From positions 1-41,995 of the forward strand of contig JAFDGA010000018.1 of NCBI GenBank assembly GCA_019309545.1: a DNA stretch of 41,995 bases, read 5' to 3'. The position numbers were made by a program, and so were the translations under genes. Origin of the DNA: Deltaproteobacteria bacterium (GTDB lineage: Bacteria; Desulfobacterota; Desulfobaccia; Desulfobaccales; Desulfobaccaceae). Each line of letters begins with the position of its first letter. Position 1 is the stretch's first letter. Positions 16,905-25,634 of the stretch are shown here, piece by piece. Below the pieces are notes generated by a model that saw only the letters and a list, made by a program, of their open reading frames with translations, was not told the DNA's origin and ran no database searches.

Positions 16905-17091
16905 CTAACTAAACTGAATAAATTAAACTTTTAAATCCCCCGAGTGAACTTTACAGAACTTTATCAACCCGATCTACCTATTTTTTCCCCAAAAACGCAA
17001 TTTACCCTTATTTATTTTTTTCCCTCAGCCGATAAGATTGTTGGTGATACAAATAATTGATAACTTTGTGAAACCCTAGCTTGAGAGGCTG

Positions 17092-17568
17092 ATGGTAATC
17101 GATAACCAAATCCTATCTCCCGGCCAGAATCAACGAGTTCGATCCGAGTTTAAAGGGATGAATTTTTTAGTAGTCGATGATATGGCGGCTATCCGAGAAG
17201 TTTTGTGTCTGATGCTGGTTAAGCTAGGGGTGCGGGAACTGATCGAAGAAGCCGGCGATGGTCTGGAAGCCATTGCAAAATTAAAAGAGACCCAAATAGA
17301 TTTCATTATTAGTGACATCAATATGCCCCGTTTGAATGGCTTAGAACTCCATAAATGGCTGCGTAATTCCAAAAAATTCCGAAATATCCCATTTTTAATG
17401 ATTACCGGCGAAGTCCCGGAGGAAACCGTTGCCGCGGCAATTGTCGGTGAATTGGACGGCTATTTGCTAAAACCATTCCAGCTGGCTACCCTTGAAGTCA
17501 AGATTCTTGAATTAATCAAGAAGAAACAAAATCATGCCGCCGAGAAGATTAGCTTCAGCAAGGCCTAA
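17092..17568 (+). CDS. Single-domain response regulator (CheY-like)
   Basis: This 158-residue protein starts at ATG 17092 behind GAGAGG. The receiver domain spans about residues 22-143: acidic pair D29-D30 ('LVVDD'), phosphoacceptor D75 ('IISDINMP'), T105 ('MITGE') and K127 ('LLKPF'), all conserved. There is no output domain; the last 20 residues are basic and probably loose. It resembles CheY-type regulators that receive phosphate from a histidine kinase and act by protein contact. No kinase or chemotaxis gene is nearby, so the partner is unknown. It stands alone, with 230 bases of non-coding DNA before ftsH. Confidence 0.9.
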   Translation: MVIDNQILSPGQNQRVRSEFKGMNFLVVDDMAAIREVLCLMLVKLGVRELIEEAGDGLEAIAKLKETQIDFIISDINMPRLNGLELHKWLRNSKKFRNIPFLMITGEVPEETVAAAIVGELDGYLLKPFQLATLEVKILELIKKKQNHAAEKISFSKA

Positions 17569-17799
17569 GCTTATTCCACTCCTCTAACCAAGAAAAATCT
17601 GACATTTTTTACTTTATCGCCACCTGAGGATCGTCTGGAGGCAGCCAGGAAAGGTCTTGACAGGCAATAAATAATTACTAAACCCTTGCCGACTTCGAGT
17701 TGCAGGTTTATATTCTAATTGCCATTGTTGCAAATTGACTTAGAATATGATAAAAATTATTCGAATCGTTGGGTTTCCCTTAGATTTTAAGGATAATTA

Positions 17800-19683
17800 A
17801 TGAACAATCGTCTCACCCCTTTCTATAAAAACCTGGCTCTCTGGCTCCTGATAAGCCTGGTGATGATCTTTCTTTTTAATTTTTTTAATCGACCCCAGTC
17901 AGCGCGCGAAAAAATTCAGGTAAGCTATAGCCAGTTTCTGGATCTGGTTAATGAAGGCAAGGTAGCCAGTGTCACTTTGCAGGGGGAAGAAATAGTTGGA
18001 AAAAAACTAGACGGCCAAGACTTCCGCACTTATTCTCCCCATGATCCAGAATTAATCAAAATTTTGCGGGATAAAGGTGTCGAAATCGTCGCCAAACCCG
18101 TAGAAGATTCCCCTTGGTACACCAACTTCCTGATCTCTTGGCTGCCGATGCTCCTTCTGGTCGGTGTCTGGATCTTTTTCATGCGGCAAATGCAAGCCGG
18201 GGGCGGAAAGGCCATGTCCTTTGGCAAAAGCCGGGCCCGACTGTTGTCCGAGAACACCGTCAAAATAACCTTTAATGATGTCGCCGGGATTGAAGAGGTC
18301 AAGGATGAAGTAAGTGAGATTATTGAGTTCCTCAAAGATCCCAAGAGATTTTCGCGCCTAGGGGGGCGGATCCCGAAGGGCGTTTTACTTGTCGGTCCTC
18401 CCGGGACTGGCAAGACGTTGTTAGCCCGCGCCATTGCCGGTGAGGCAGGTGTCCCCTTCTACAGCATCAGTGGTTCCGACTTTGTCGAGATGTTTGTCGG
18501 GGTCGGGGCAGCCCGGGTCCGCGATCTTTTCCTCCAGGGGAAGAAAAATTCTCCCTGTATTATATTTATCGATGAAATCGACGCGGTCGGCCGCCACCGG
18601 GGAGCTGGGCTCGGAGGGGGCCACGACGAACGCGAACAGACCCTCAACCAACTACTGGTTGAAATGGACGGCTTTGAAGCCAATGAAGGGGTTATCCTGA
18701 TTGCTGCCACTAACCGCCCTGACGTCTTGGACCCCGCCCTGCTCCGTCCCGGACGCTTTGACCGCCAGGTAGTGGTTCCCATACCTGATCTCAAAGGTCG
18801 AGAGGCTATCCTCAAGGTTCATACCCGTAAAACCCCGATTGCCGATCTGGTCGATCTCTCCGTCCTGGCTCGGGGAACCCCGGGTTTTTCAGGGGCTGAT
18901 CTCGAAAATCTGGTTAACGAGGCCGCCCTGTTCGCGGCTCGAGCCAACAAAGATCGCCTCACCATGGAAGATTTTGAACACGCCAAAGACAAGATCCTGA
19001 TGGGCTCGGAACGCAAAAGCATGATCCTTTCCGATGAGGAAAAAAGGAATACTGCTTACCATGAATCCGGCCATACACTGGTAGCCAGGCTTCTCCCGGG
19101 GACCGATCCGATCCACAAAGTTACCATCATCCCCCGGGGGCGAGCCCTGGGCGTAACCCAACAGCTTCCTTTGGACGAAAAACATACCTATTCAAAAGAA
19201 TATTTGCTCAATACCCTGATCGTCCTATTGGGAGGGCGAGCTGCCGAAGAACTGGTCCTGAAACATCTCACAACCGGGGCCGGCAACGACATTGAACGGG
19301 CCACCGATCTGGCCCGCAAGATGGTCTGCGATTGGGGCATGAGTGAGGAATTGGGTCCTCTCACCTTTGGTAAACGCGAAGAGCAGATTTTCTTGGGACG
19401 AGAGATTTCCCAACACCGTGATTATAGCGAAGAAACCGCCCGCAAGATCGACGCTGAAATAAAGAAGCTAATCACTGATTGTCATCAGCGGGCCACCGAA
19501 CTTCTCTGCAACAACCTGCCCAAATTGCATGCCTTGGCGCAAGCCTTACTGGAAAAGGAAACCCTGGGATCTGCCGAAATTGATGAAATCATACATGGTC
19601 CCACTCCAGCGGACCGTTCGCCTGAACCCGAAGATACCCAGGATTCCCCAGTATCCCAATCTCTACTCGTCCAGCAGGCGTAA
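17800..19683 (+). CDS. ftsH: ATP-dependent zinc metalloprotease FtsH
   Basis: This 627-residue inner-membrane protease starts at ATG 17800 behind AAGGA. Two membrane segments (about 11-29 and 108-128) flank the periplasmic part. The AAA domain has Walker A GPPGTGKT (199-206) and Walker B IIFIDEID (254-261), followed by the second region of homology '[18 protein letters not shown]'. The protease has HESGH (421-425) with the third zinc ligand D497 ('GAGNDIER'). It degrades membrane and short-lived cytosolic proteins as a hexamer. It is the first gene of a tight operon: folP begins 3 bases after its stop. Confidence 0.97.
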   Translation: MNNRLTPFYKNLALWLLISLVMIFLFNFFNRPQSAREKIQVSYSQFLDLVNEGKVASVTLQGEEIVGKKLDGQDFRTYSPHDPELIKILRDKGVEIVAKPVEDSPWYTNFLISWLPMLLLVGVWIFFMRQMQAGGGKAMSFGKSRARLLSENTVKITFNDVAGIEEVKDEVSEIIEFLKDPKRFSRLGGRIPKGVLLVGPPGTGKTLLARAIAGEAGVPFYSISGSDFVEMFVGVGAARVRDLFLQGKKNSPCIIFIDEIDAVGRHRGAGLGGGHDEREQTLNQLLVEMDGFEANEGVILIAATNRPDVLDPALLRPGRFDRQVVVPIPDLKGREAILKVHTRKTPIADLVDLSVLARGTPGFSGADLENLVNEAALFAARANKDRLTMEDFEHAKDKILMGSERKSMILSDEEKRNTAYHESGHTLVARLLPGTDPIHKVTIIPRGRALGVTQQLPLDEKHTYSKEYLLNTLIVLLGGRAAEELVLKHLTTGAGNDIERATDLARKMVCDWGMSEELGPLTFGKREEQIFLGREISQHRDYSEETARKIDAEIKKLITDCHQRATELLCNNLPKLHALAQALLEKETLGSAEIDEIIHGPTPADRSPEPEDTQDSPVSQSLLVQQA

Positions 19684-19686
19684 GTT

Positions 19687-20589
19687 ATGGACCAGCGGGC
19701 GGTGACCTTAGGCGGTGCCGGGTTAAGTTCCGTTCTGCGGCCGGCTCGCCGATTCACCATCGGCCATCATTCCTATGATCTCTCTCTCCGAGCCTTGATC
19801 ATGGGGGTGATTAATGTGACCCAAAATTCTTTTTCCGATGGTGGCCAATTCTTCGAACCGCAGGCAGCTCTGGAGCATGCTCAGGCAATGGTCGCCGCAG
19901 GCGCCGATATTATTGATATCGGCGGTGAATCGACCCGGCCCTTTGCCACCCCAATTTCTCTCCAGGAAGAACTGGATCGAGTCATCCCGATCATTGAAAC
20001 CCTTCGCAGCCGGTCAGAAGTCCTTATTTCTATTGATACCTATAAAGCTGTGGTCGCCCAAAGGGCCCTGAAAGCCGGAGCCAACCTAATCAATGACATC
20101 AGTGCCCTGCGCTTTGATCCGGACATGGCTGACCTGGTGGCCGAAACCGGGGTGCCGGTAGTCTTGATGCATATGCAGGGTACTCCCCAAAATATGCAGA
20201 TCAAACCCCAATACCAGAATCTGATCGGCGAGATCAAAACGTTTTTCCAGGAACGTCTGGCCTTTGCCGTTGCCCATGGTATATCTCGTTCCCGGATCAT
20301 CCTGGACCCAGGCATCGGGTTTGGCAAAAACTGGCAACATAATCTGGAATTAATCCAAAGACTGGACGAATTTCAGGAACTCGGCTGCCCGATCCTCCTG
20401 GGGCCATCGCGCAAAGCCTTCATCGGTAAAGTTCTTGATCTCCCGGTTACTCAGCGTGATATCGGCACCCTAGGGGTCATTGCCGTGGCCCTGATGCGCG
20501 GGGCCAACATCATCCGGACCCATAACGTCTTGTGGGGCCGCCAGGTAATCAACATGGTGGAGGCCATCCTCCACAGTTACCCAAAATAA
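19687..20589 (+). CDS. folP: Dihydropteroate synthase
   Basis: This 300-residue enzyme joins p-aminobenzoate to dihydropterin pyrophosphate in folate synthesis. The TIM-barrel signatures are present: 'GVINVTQNSFSDGG' (loop 1), 'GGESTRP', 'SIDTYKA', 'INDISAL', 'MHMQG', 'DPGIGFGK' and the final 'GPSRKAFIG'. Loop 1 normally reads NVTPDSFSDGG; here P-D is replaced by Q-N, an odd change next to the sulfonamide/pABA site. The N-terminal 35 residues before the barrel are longer than in E. coli. It is coupled to ftsH (3-base gap) and followed by cdaA. Confidence 0.93.
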   Translation: MDQRAVTLGGAGLSSVLRPARRFTIGHHSYDLSLRALIMGVINVTQNSFSDGGQFFEPQAALEHAQAMVAAGADIIDIGGESTRPFATPISLQEELDRVIPIIETLRSRSEVLISIDTYKAVVAQRALKAGANLINDISALRFDPDMADLVAETGVPVVLMHMQGTPQNMQIKPQYQNLIGEIKTFFQERLAFAVAHGISRSRIILDPGIGFGKNWQHNLELIQRLDEFQELGCPILLGPSRKAFIGKVLDLPVTQRDIGTLGVIAVALMRGANIIRTHNVLWGRQVINMVEAILHSYPK

Positions 20590-20618
20590 ATTTCTTCAGC
20601 ACTCCAGAGTATCAAAAA

Positions 20619-21422
20619 ATGCAAGAATTATATAATCTGCGGTGGCAAGATGGGGTGGATATCATTTTGGTGGCCATCCTGATCTACCAGTTGATCCTGC
20701 TCTTACGAGGCACCCAAGGCATTCAGGTATTGGCCGGTATGGTCATTCTGTTCTTAGCTTACTGGGGCGCTCGGCGGCTGAATTTATTTACTTTAGAGTG
20801 GGTGCTAGAAAGTTTTGTCAAAAGCTTCCTATTGATTGTGATCATCCTTTTCCAGGCCGATATCCGCCGGGTATTAAGCCGCATGGGCCGACGCGCCATC
20901 ATCCGCCCATCTATTCCGGTGCCCAAAGCCCTGGAAGAAATCTGTGCCGCCGCTGATTCCTTGGCCAGTAAAAAAATCGGCGGTCTGATCGTGCTGGAGC
21001 GGCAGGCCCAGCTGAACGATTACCTCGAAGGCGCTATCCGACTCGATGCCCTGGTCACCCGCGAACTGCTCACCAGTCTTTTCTGGCCCCATACCCCCAC
21101 CCATGATGGGGCGGTCATTGTCCAGGGTGACTTGATTATTGCGGCCGGCTGCGTTCTTCCTTTATCCCGCCGTCCCGGGATTGACAAAACTATGGGAACC
21201 CGACACCGGGCAGGGTTGGGCATTACTGAAAATACCGATGCGGTGGCCTTAATCATCTCGGAGGAAAGGGGTCAGGTGTCCCTTGCCCAGGGTGGCAAAA
21301 TGATTCCCAATCTCAGCCGGGTACAACTCTTACAAACCTTAGAGGAAATTTTTATCCGAGAAAAAGAAAGTGAACAAGAAAGCTGGCTGGCAAAAATTTT
21401 TAACTTCACTGAGCAAAAATAA
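20619..21422 (+). CDS. cdaA: Diadenylate cyclase CdaA (DisA_N domain)
   Basis: ATG 20619 is chosen (267 residues) because 'LRWQDGVDIILVAILIYQLILLLRGT' follows at once, the usual CdaA start; the longer frame overlaps folP. Three hydrophobic segments lie at about 12-30, 36-50 and 67-79, then the DisA_N cyclase domain with DGA at 163-165 ('HDGAVIV') and RHR at 195-197 ('GTRHRAGLG'), the catalytic motifs. It makes c-di-AMP from two ATP at the membrane. The 3' end overlaps ybbR by 53 bases, and the two proteins probably work together, as CdaA and CdaR do in Firmicutes. Confidence 0.95.
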   Translation: MQELYNLRWQDGVDIILVAILIYQLILLLRGTQGIQVLAGMVILFLAYWGARRLNLFTLEWVLESFVKSFLLIVIILFQADIRRVLSRMGRRAIIRPSIPVPKALEEICAAADSLASKKIGGLIVLERQAQLNDYLEGAIRLDALVTRELLTSLFWPHTPTHDGAVIVQGDLIIAAGCVLPLSRRPGIDKTMGTRHRAGLGITENTDAVALIISEERGQVSLAQGGKMIPNLSRVQLLQTLEEIFIREKESEQESWLAKIFNFTEQK

Positions 21423-22320
21423 AGGACTCAAGATACTTTCCCTGGCGCTGGCCTTGGCCCTATGGTTCGCGGTGGGTGGCGAAGAGCGGATCGAAACCGG
21501 TTTGAAACTCTCCCTGGAACTGGTAAATATTCCCGCCAACCTCATTATAACTAACGATATTTCCCCGCAGATCGAGGTTCGCATCCAGGGCCCTCATAGT
21601 GTCGTCCGGGAATTGAGCGCGGAAAGATTGCATAAACGGATTGATCTTACCGGCTATAAACCCGGCAATTATGTCTTCCCCTTAAGTCCTGGCAGCTTTG
21701 ACTTTCCTCGGGGAGTGGTAGTAACCCGGATCCGTCCCAATGCCATTACGGTGATTCTTGACAAGGCTATTACGCGCCGCCTGGAGATCCATCCCGTCAT
21801 AAAAGGCAGCCCCGCCCCGGGTTATGAGTTGGTCAAAGTTAAAATGTCTCCAGAGCGGATTGAGGTCAAGGGGCCGGAAAGCGAGCTTTCTCAACTTAAT
21901 TCCTTAAATACCCTGCCTATTGAAATCAGTCATCTTAGCTCCCCTGTGACCCGTGAAGTAGATCTAAATTTTCAGAATCTTCGTCTTTCCTATGTTGGGA
22001 ACAAACCAATATTGGCTGACCTGGAAATACATCCCATCCAGAAAACCAAGGTGCTTACCGGAGTTGAAATAGTGCCCACTATGGCCTCCGGGCCAGTTCA
22101 ACTTCATCCCCCCAGGGTATCTTTAACTATCCGAGGTCCTGCCCCTAAACTTGATGACCTTTCCCCCAACGATTTAACTGCCGAGGTCGATCTGCATAAC
22201 CTCAAACCAGGACGACACAAGGTCCGGGTTAACGCGCAACTACCTCCTGGATTGGAATTACTGAGTATTCAGCCCCAAACGGTCCAGGTGCGTCTGAAAA
22301 AGACCAAGAAAAAAAGTTAG
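21370..22320 (+). CDS. YbbR-domain protein (CdaR-like)
   Basis: This 316-residue protein starts at GTG 21370 inside cdaA. One N-terminal membrane segment ('LKILSLALALALWFAVGG', about 20-37) anchors it, and the rest lies outside the membrane. Three YbbR-type beta repeats follow, with recurring 'V.IRGP', 'IEVKGPESEL' and 'LTIRGPAPKLDDL' units. CdaR-type YbbR proteins regulate CdaA in Firmicutes. Here the overlap with cdaA suggests translational coupling. The usual next gene, glmM, is not present; a 400-base non-coding stretch and tRNA-Leu follow. Confidence 0.88.
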   Translation: MNKKAGWQKFLTSLSKNKGLKILSLALALALWFAVGGEERIETGLKLSLELVNIPANLIITNDISPQIEVRIQGPHSVVRELSAERLHKRIDLTGYKPGNYVFPLSPGSFDFPRGVVVTRIRPNAITVILDKAITRRLEIHPVIKGSPAPGYELVKVKMSPERIEVKGPESELSQLNSLNTLPIEISHLSSPVTREVDLNFQNLRLSYVGNKPILADLEIHPIQKTKVLTGVEIVPTMASGPVQLHPPRVSLTIRGPAPKLDDLSPNDLTAEVDLHNLKPGRHKVRVNAQLPPGLELLSIQPQTVQVRLKKTKKKS

Positions 22321-22450
22321 GCTTTTTTCTGTGAGTTGTGCGCCTGCCTCGGTCTTTGAATCGTTGGCCGCCGGAGATAACCAGTCAATAGGATAATTAT
22401 TGATGATATTAATACCGGTTAGCTTTCAAATGAGTAATTTTACCCTTTAT

Positions 22451-22493
22451 CCCCTCTCACCCGCCGGCGGGGGAGAGGGCGAGGGTGAGGGGG
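22451..22493. repeat. REP-like palindromic repeat, copy 2
   Basis: CCCTCTC-A-CCCGCC pairs with GGCGGG-G-GAGAGGG (22452-22479, one mismatch), followed by GCGAGGGTGAGGG. The 21 bases 22471-22491 match the copy at 3130-3150 with one mismatch. Confidence 0.75.
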
Positions 22494-22568
22494 CATTTTA
22501 GCTCTTTGATCGCAACTTGGTATAAGCTATTATGGTTTTTGTCGCCCCTACAGTAGTGCTGTTTATCT

Positions 22569-22680
22569 ATCGGGACGAGGTATATCGAGAGGAGTCGCCG
22601 GATACTGGCGATGGTGGTCTTTGAGCAGGCCAGCGAGACAAACCCTTGGGTGAAAGTCTCACACTAAAATGAGGGAAGGG
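22569..22680. ncRNA. Structured RNA-like stretch, possible group II intron remnant
   Basis: Local stems include TCGCC/GGCGA (22595-22599 and 22607-22611) and GAGAC...GTCTC (22635-22639 and 22656-22660) around an inner CCC-TT-GGG hairpin. The text 'GAGCAGGCCAGCGAGACAAACC' (first part) and 'GGGTGAAAGTCTCA' resembles domain I of group II introns as I remember them. No reverse transcriptase is nearby, so at most it is a fragment. Low confidence. Confidence 0.3.
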
Positions 22681-22703
22681 TTTAGGTCGCTTCACCTAAA
22701 CCC
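22678..22703 (-). terminator. 10-bp hairpin after tRNA-Leu
   Basis: GGGTTTAGGT and ACCTAAACCC pair perfectly with a 6-base loop, 22 bases after the tRNA 3' end on the minus strand. The bases that follow on that strand (TTCCCTCATTTT) are T-rich but interrupted, so the terminator call is moderate. Confidence 0.55.
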
Positions 22704-22724
22704 TAAATAACTTATTGAAATTAT

Positions 22725-22812
22725 TGGTGCCGGAGGCGAGACTCGAACTCGCACAGGCATAAAGCCCGGGGGATTTTGAGTCCCCTGCGTCTACCCATTC
22801 CACCACTCCGGC
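22725..22812 (-). tRNA. tRNA-Leu (anticodon CAA)
   Basis: The minus strand folds as a class II tRNA: acceptor GCCGGAG pairs with CTCCGGC, discriminator A and an encoded CCA (22725-22727). The anticodon loop is CTCAAAA, between GGGGA and TCCCC, so CAA reads UUG. A variable arm (GGGCTTTATGCC) and a T arm with GTTCGAGTC are present. It lies 84 bases after the cysK-cysS gene on the same strand and could share its transcript. Confidence 0.95.
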
Positions 22813-22896
22813 AATCGGATTAACAAAATCAGTCCACTATGAATTTATAAAATCTCTGGGCCGGTTTGGCAAGATCTTTTGTTTCCAGAGGCTGGC

Positions 22897-25203
22897 TTAC
22901 CTTCGCCGCCACACCGGCCCCTGTTGGGTATCGATCACTTCAATACCCTGGGCGGCCAATTCCTGGCGGATCTGATCCGCCCGGGGCCAATCCCGCTGAC
23001 GCCGGGCTTCCTCCCGGGCCTGGATCTGGGCTTCAATGGTGGCATCTTCAACCGGCTCAGGGATGTTCATGATCCCTAAGATCTCGTCCAATTCCTGGAA
23101 GCGGACCAGAATGGCTTGGGCTCCTGCCTGGTCGAGACGGTTCTGGTCCATCAGTCCATGCCCGACCTTCAAAAAATTAAAGAATGCCGCCAATGCCTGG
23201 GAAATGTTCAGGTCATCGTCCATAGCCGCCATAAAATCCTTCTTTAATTGGAAAAGCAGCTGATCAAGCTCTGGAAAATGACCCCCGCGGCGTACCTGGG
23301 CCAGACGATCCAGGAAAAAATCGAGTCGTTGGCGACCACGGCGAGCCGCGTTTAGGCTGGCTGGCGTAACCTGGAGCGACTTGCGATATTGCGTGGCCAT
23401 CAGAAAATAGCGCAAATCTTCCCCCCGAAACCCTTGTTCCAGCAGTTCCCGCACTGTACTGTGTCCCTGACCTTCGGGGATTTTGCGGCCCTCACAAAGA
23501 ATGCGTTCACTATGGAGCCAATAACGGGCCAGCGGTTTTCCCGTAGCGGCTCCACAGATAGCCGTGACGTTTTCATGGTGGGGAAAGATCTGATCCAAAC
23601 CACCGGCATAGATATCGATAGTCTCACCCAACTGCTTCAGAGCCATGGCAGCGCATTCCAGGTGCCAGCCCGGACGGACATTGCCCCACTCGGTGGCATA
23701 ATAAAGGCCGCTTTTCAATTCCCCCAGTTTGGCCCTTTTCAGCAAGGTGAAATCCCGGGGATTATCCTTTTCATACTCGTCCAGATCAACGGTTTTACCT
23801 AGCCGGATCTTGGTCAGATCGATGCGGGACAGCTTGCCATATTCCTTAAAGCGGGAAATATCGAAATATACCGAGCGCAGTTTTTCATAAGCGTAGCCCC
23901 GATCCATCAGACGCCGGGTAAGGGCCAGCATACCATCGACATGCTCGGTAGGACGCGGATAAGCAGTGGCGGGCTTCAATCTTAGTGCCTTAAGATCCTT
24001 AAAGAATTCTGTGGCATAGTGCCGCGTGAACTCTGTTATCGGCTGTCCAGCCGCGGCCGCGCCCTGAATGGTTTTATCGTCTAAATCAATCAGATTGACC
24101 ACCAGGCGGACCGCCAATCCCTGATATTCGAGATAGCGCCGCAGCAGATCGACCATTACCAACCGCCGCGCCCCGGTAAGAGAGAGATGGGCATTCATGG
24201 TAGGCCCATCGGTATAGATAGTTACTTCGCCAGGCTTAAGGGGAGAAAAGGCCTCTTTCTGACGGGTCAGGGTATTGTAAAAAACCAGGGAGGGCTTCTC
24301 TTTTTCAGCAAATAAAGGAGTCGACAGATAACGTTCACCGCCATCCGGGCAGATAGCGACAATCAGTCCCTGTGCCAATTCCTGAGCCAGTCTTAAGGCC
24401 ACGGCTACTGCCGCCCCGGAACTCATTCCCAAGAACAGGCCTTCGTCCCGGGCCAGGCGGCGCGTGGTTTCAAAGGCTTCCTCGTCCTCGATGTTGACAA
24501 TGGCATCGGCCTGGGTTTTGTCAAAGATGCCGGGTTTATAAGATTCCTTCATATTTTTGAGGCCTTGCAGTTTATGGCCTAAATAGGGTTCGACTCCGAT
24601 GATTTGCACCGCGCGATTAAGTTCCTTGAGTCGCCGATAGGTGCCCATCAGCGTGCCGGTAGTCCCCATGGTAATGACCACCATACTGACCTGGCCCTCG
24701 GTCTGATCCCAGATTTCCTGAGCCGTACCATAATAGTGGGCCAGAGGATTGCTGGGATTGTTAAACTGATCAGGCAAATAATATTTTTCCGGGTGTTCCC
24801 GGACCAGTCGGTAGACCTCTTCAATGGCACCGTCGGTCCCCAGTGCGGCCGGGGTCAAGAGTAGTTCGGCGCCCAGGGCCTTGAGGATGATTTTGCGCTC
24901 CTGACTGGCCGATTCTGGCATGGCCAGCAGCAGGGGATAGCCTTTCACGGCACAGACCATGGCCAGGCCGATGCCGGTATTGCCGCTGGTTGCCTCAATA
25001 ACCGTCTTGCCTTTGGTCAGTTCCCCGCGGGCCTCGGCATCCTGGATCATGGACCAGGCCACCCGATCTTTGATAGAGCCCCCCGGGTTGAAACTTTCAA
25101 GTTTGACATAGATTTCTACATCGGGGTTGGGATTGAGGCGATTGAGACGGACCAGCGGGGTCCGGCCAATGAGTTCGAGGATATTATTATAACATTGGCG
25201 CAT
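22897..25203 (-). CDS. Cysteine synthase fused to a cysteinyl-tRNA synthetase-like domain with lost catalytic motifs
   Basis: This is one 768-residue frame. Residues 1-305 are a PLP-dependent O-acetylserine sulfhydrylase: PLP lysine K45 in 'GGSIKDR', 'ATSGNTG' (71-77), the phosphate loop 'MGTTGTLMG' (179-187), and 'GMSSGAA' (259-265). Residues 306-768 align along the full length of CysRS, down to the C-terminal 'RRQRDWPRADQIRQELAAQG' and 'VWRRR'. The key sites are altered: the zinc Cys of 'VCGPT' is D332, HIGH is S341-L-T-G344, and KMSKS is K574-I-P-E-G578. C517 ('GWHLEC') and H542-H-E-N remain. The first half should make cysteine; the second half should not charge tRNA, so a normal CysRS is expected elsewhere. 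What the second half does is unknown. Confidence 0.9.
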   Translation of the reverse strand: MRQCYNNILELIGRTPLVRLNRLNPNPDVEIYVKLESFNPGGSIKDRVAWSMIQDAEARGELTKGKTVIEATSGNTGIGLAMVCAVKGYPLLLAMPESASQERKIILKALGAELLLTPAALGTDGAIEEVYRLVREHPEKYYLPDQFNNPSNPLAHYYGTAQEIWDQTEGQVSMVVITMGTTGTLMGTYRRLKELNRAVQIIGVEPYLGHKLQGLKNMKESYKPGIFDKTQADAIVNIEDEEAFETTRRLARDEGLFLGMSSGAAVAVALRLAQELAQGLIVAICPDGGERYLSTPLFAEKEKPSLVFYNTLTRQKEAFSPLKPGEVTIYTDGPTMNAHLSLTGARRLVMVDLLRRYLEYQGLAVRLVVNLIDLDDKTIQGAAAAGQPITEFTRHYATEFFKDLKALRLKPATAYPRPTEHVDGMLALTRRLMDRGYAYEKLRSVYFDISRFKEYGKLSRIDLTKIRLGKTVDLDEYEKDNPRDFTLLKRAKLGELKSGLYYATEWGNVRPGWHLECAAMALKQLGETIDIYAGGLDQIFPHHENVTAICGAATGKPLARYWLHSERILCEGRKIPEGQGHSTVRELLEQGFRGEDLRYFLMATQYRKSLQVTPASLNAARRGRQRLDFFLDRLAQVRRGGHFPELDQLLFQLKKDFMAAMDDDLNISQALAAFFNFLKVGHGLMDQNRLDQAGAQAILVRFQELDEILGIMNIPEPVEDATIEAQIQAREEARRQRDWPRADQIRQELAAQGIEVIDTQQGPVWRRR

Positions 25204-25267
25204 AAGGGCCGACTTCCTGGCTGAAAAAATTAATCATGAAAATATTAACCGCCGCTAAGCAGTGTGT

Positions 25268-25357
25268 TTAAAAAGGAATTTCGGTCTCTTCCAGAGCAGC
25301 CAGATCCCTCTGACCCGATAGCCGCTTATAGAATACCCGATAAAAGGTTGGCCGCAC
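25268..25357 (-). CDS. Possible 29-residue small protein
   Basis: GTG 25357 with GGAAG 7 bases upstream opens a 29-residue frame rich in aromatic and charged residues ('RPTFYRVFYKRLSG', 'ALEETEIPF'). The frame stays open upstream to near the end of the preceding gene without an ATG, so it could instead be the decayed end of a longer gene. It lies between the small helical gene and the cysteine synthase fusion, same strand. Confidence 0.25.
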   Translation of the reverse strand: MRPTFYRVFYKRLSGQRDLAALEETEIPF

Positions 25358-25391
25358 ATCCGAGCTTCCGGATGCTTCGGCAGGGCAAAAT

Positions 25392-25634
25392 TCAGGCCTG
25401 TCCCAAAGTGCCAGCCAGGTGCTGATTGATTAATTGCACTACCGAAAGGGTAAAAAGCCGCTGGGCTTCCGGATTTTCGTCCAGAGCCTGCAGCAAGCGG
25501 TGCATCAGCGCAATGATAATGGTCCCGGCCTCTTGGGGATTAATATTTTCCTCATTGAAGCGGGCCAGGATCTCGTTGACCAGAGGGCGGACACGCTCTG
25601 CCAGTTCAAATTCCGGGGTGTGTTCCATTACCAT
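25392..25634 (-). CDS. Small helical protein of unknown function
   Basis: This 80-residue protein starts at ATG 25634 behind AAAGGA. It is predicted to be all helix with no motif: 'ELAERVRPLVNEILARFNEENINPQEAGTIIIALMHRLLQAL' type amphipathic blocks and a C-terminal 'LFTLSVVQLINQHLAG'. No signal peptide or membrane segment is evident. It precedes the cysteine synthase fusion on the same strand, 188 bases away, so the two could be cotranscribed. I do not recognise the family. Codon use and the ribosome site support a real gene. Confidence 0.65.
   Translation of the reverse strand: MVMEHTPEFELAERVRPLVNEILARFNEENINPQEAGTIIIALMHRLLQALDENPEAQRLFTLSVVQLINQHLAGTLGQA

Larger units (their letters stand above)
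22321..22724. other. 404-base non-coding region after ybbR
   Basis: It holds no credible gene. From left to right there is a REP-like repeat (22451-22493), a stretch of nested inverted repeats (22569-22680) resembling a folded RNA, and a 10-bp hairpin (22678-22703) that would end the tRNA transcript on the minus strand. Confidence 0.65.

Noticed and set aside
22897-25203. Two separate genes joined by a sequencing error
   Set aside because: The linker between the halves is continuous, the frame has no stop, and both halves are full length, so a real fusion is simpler.
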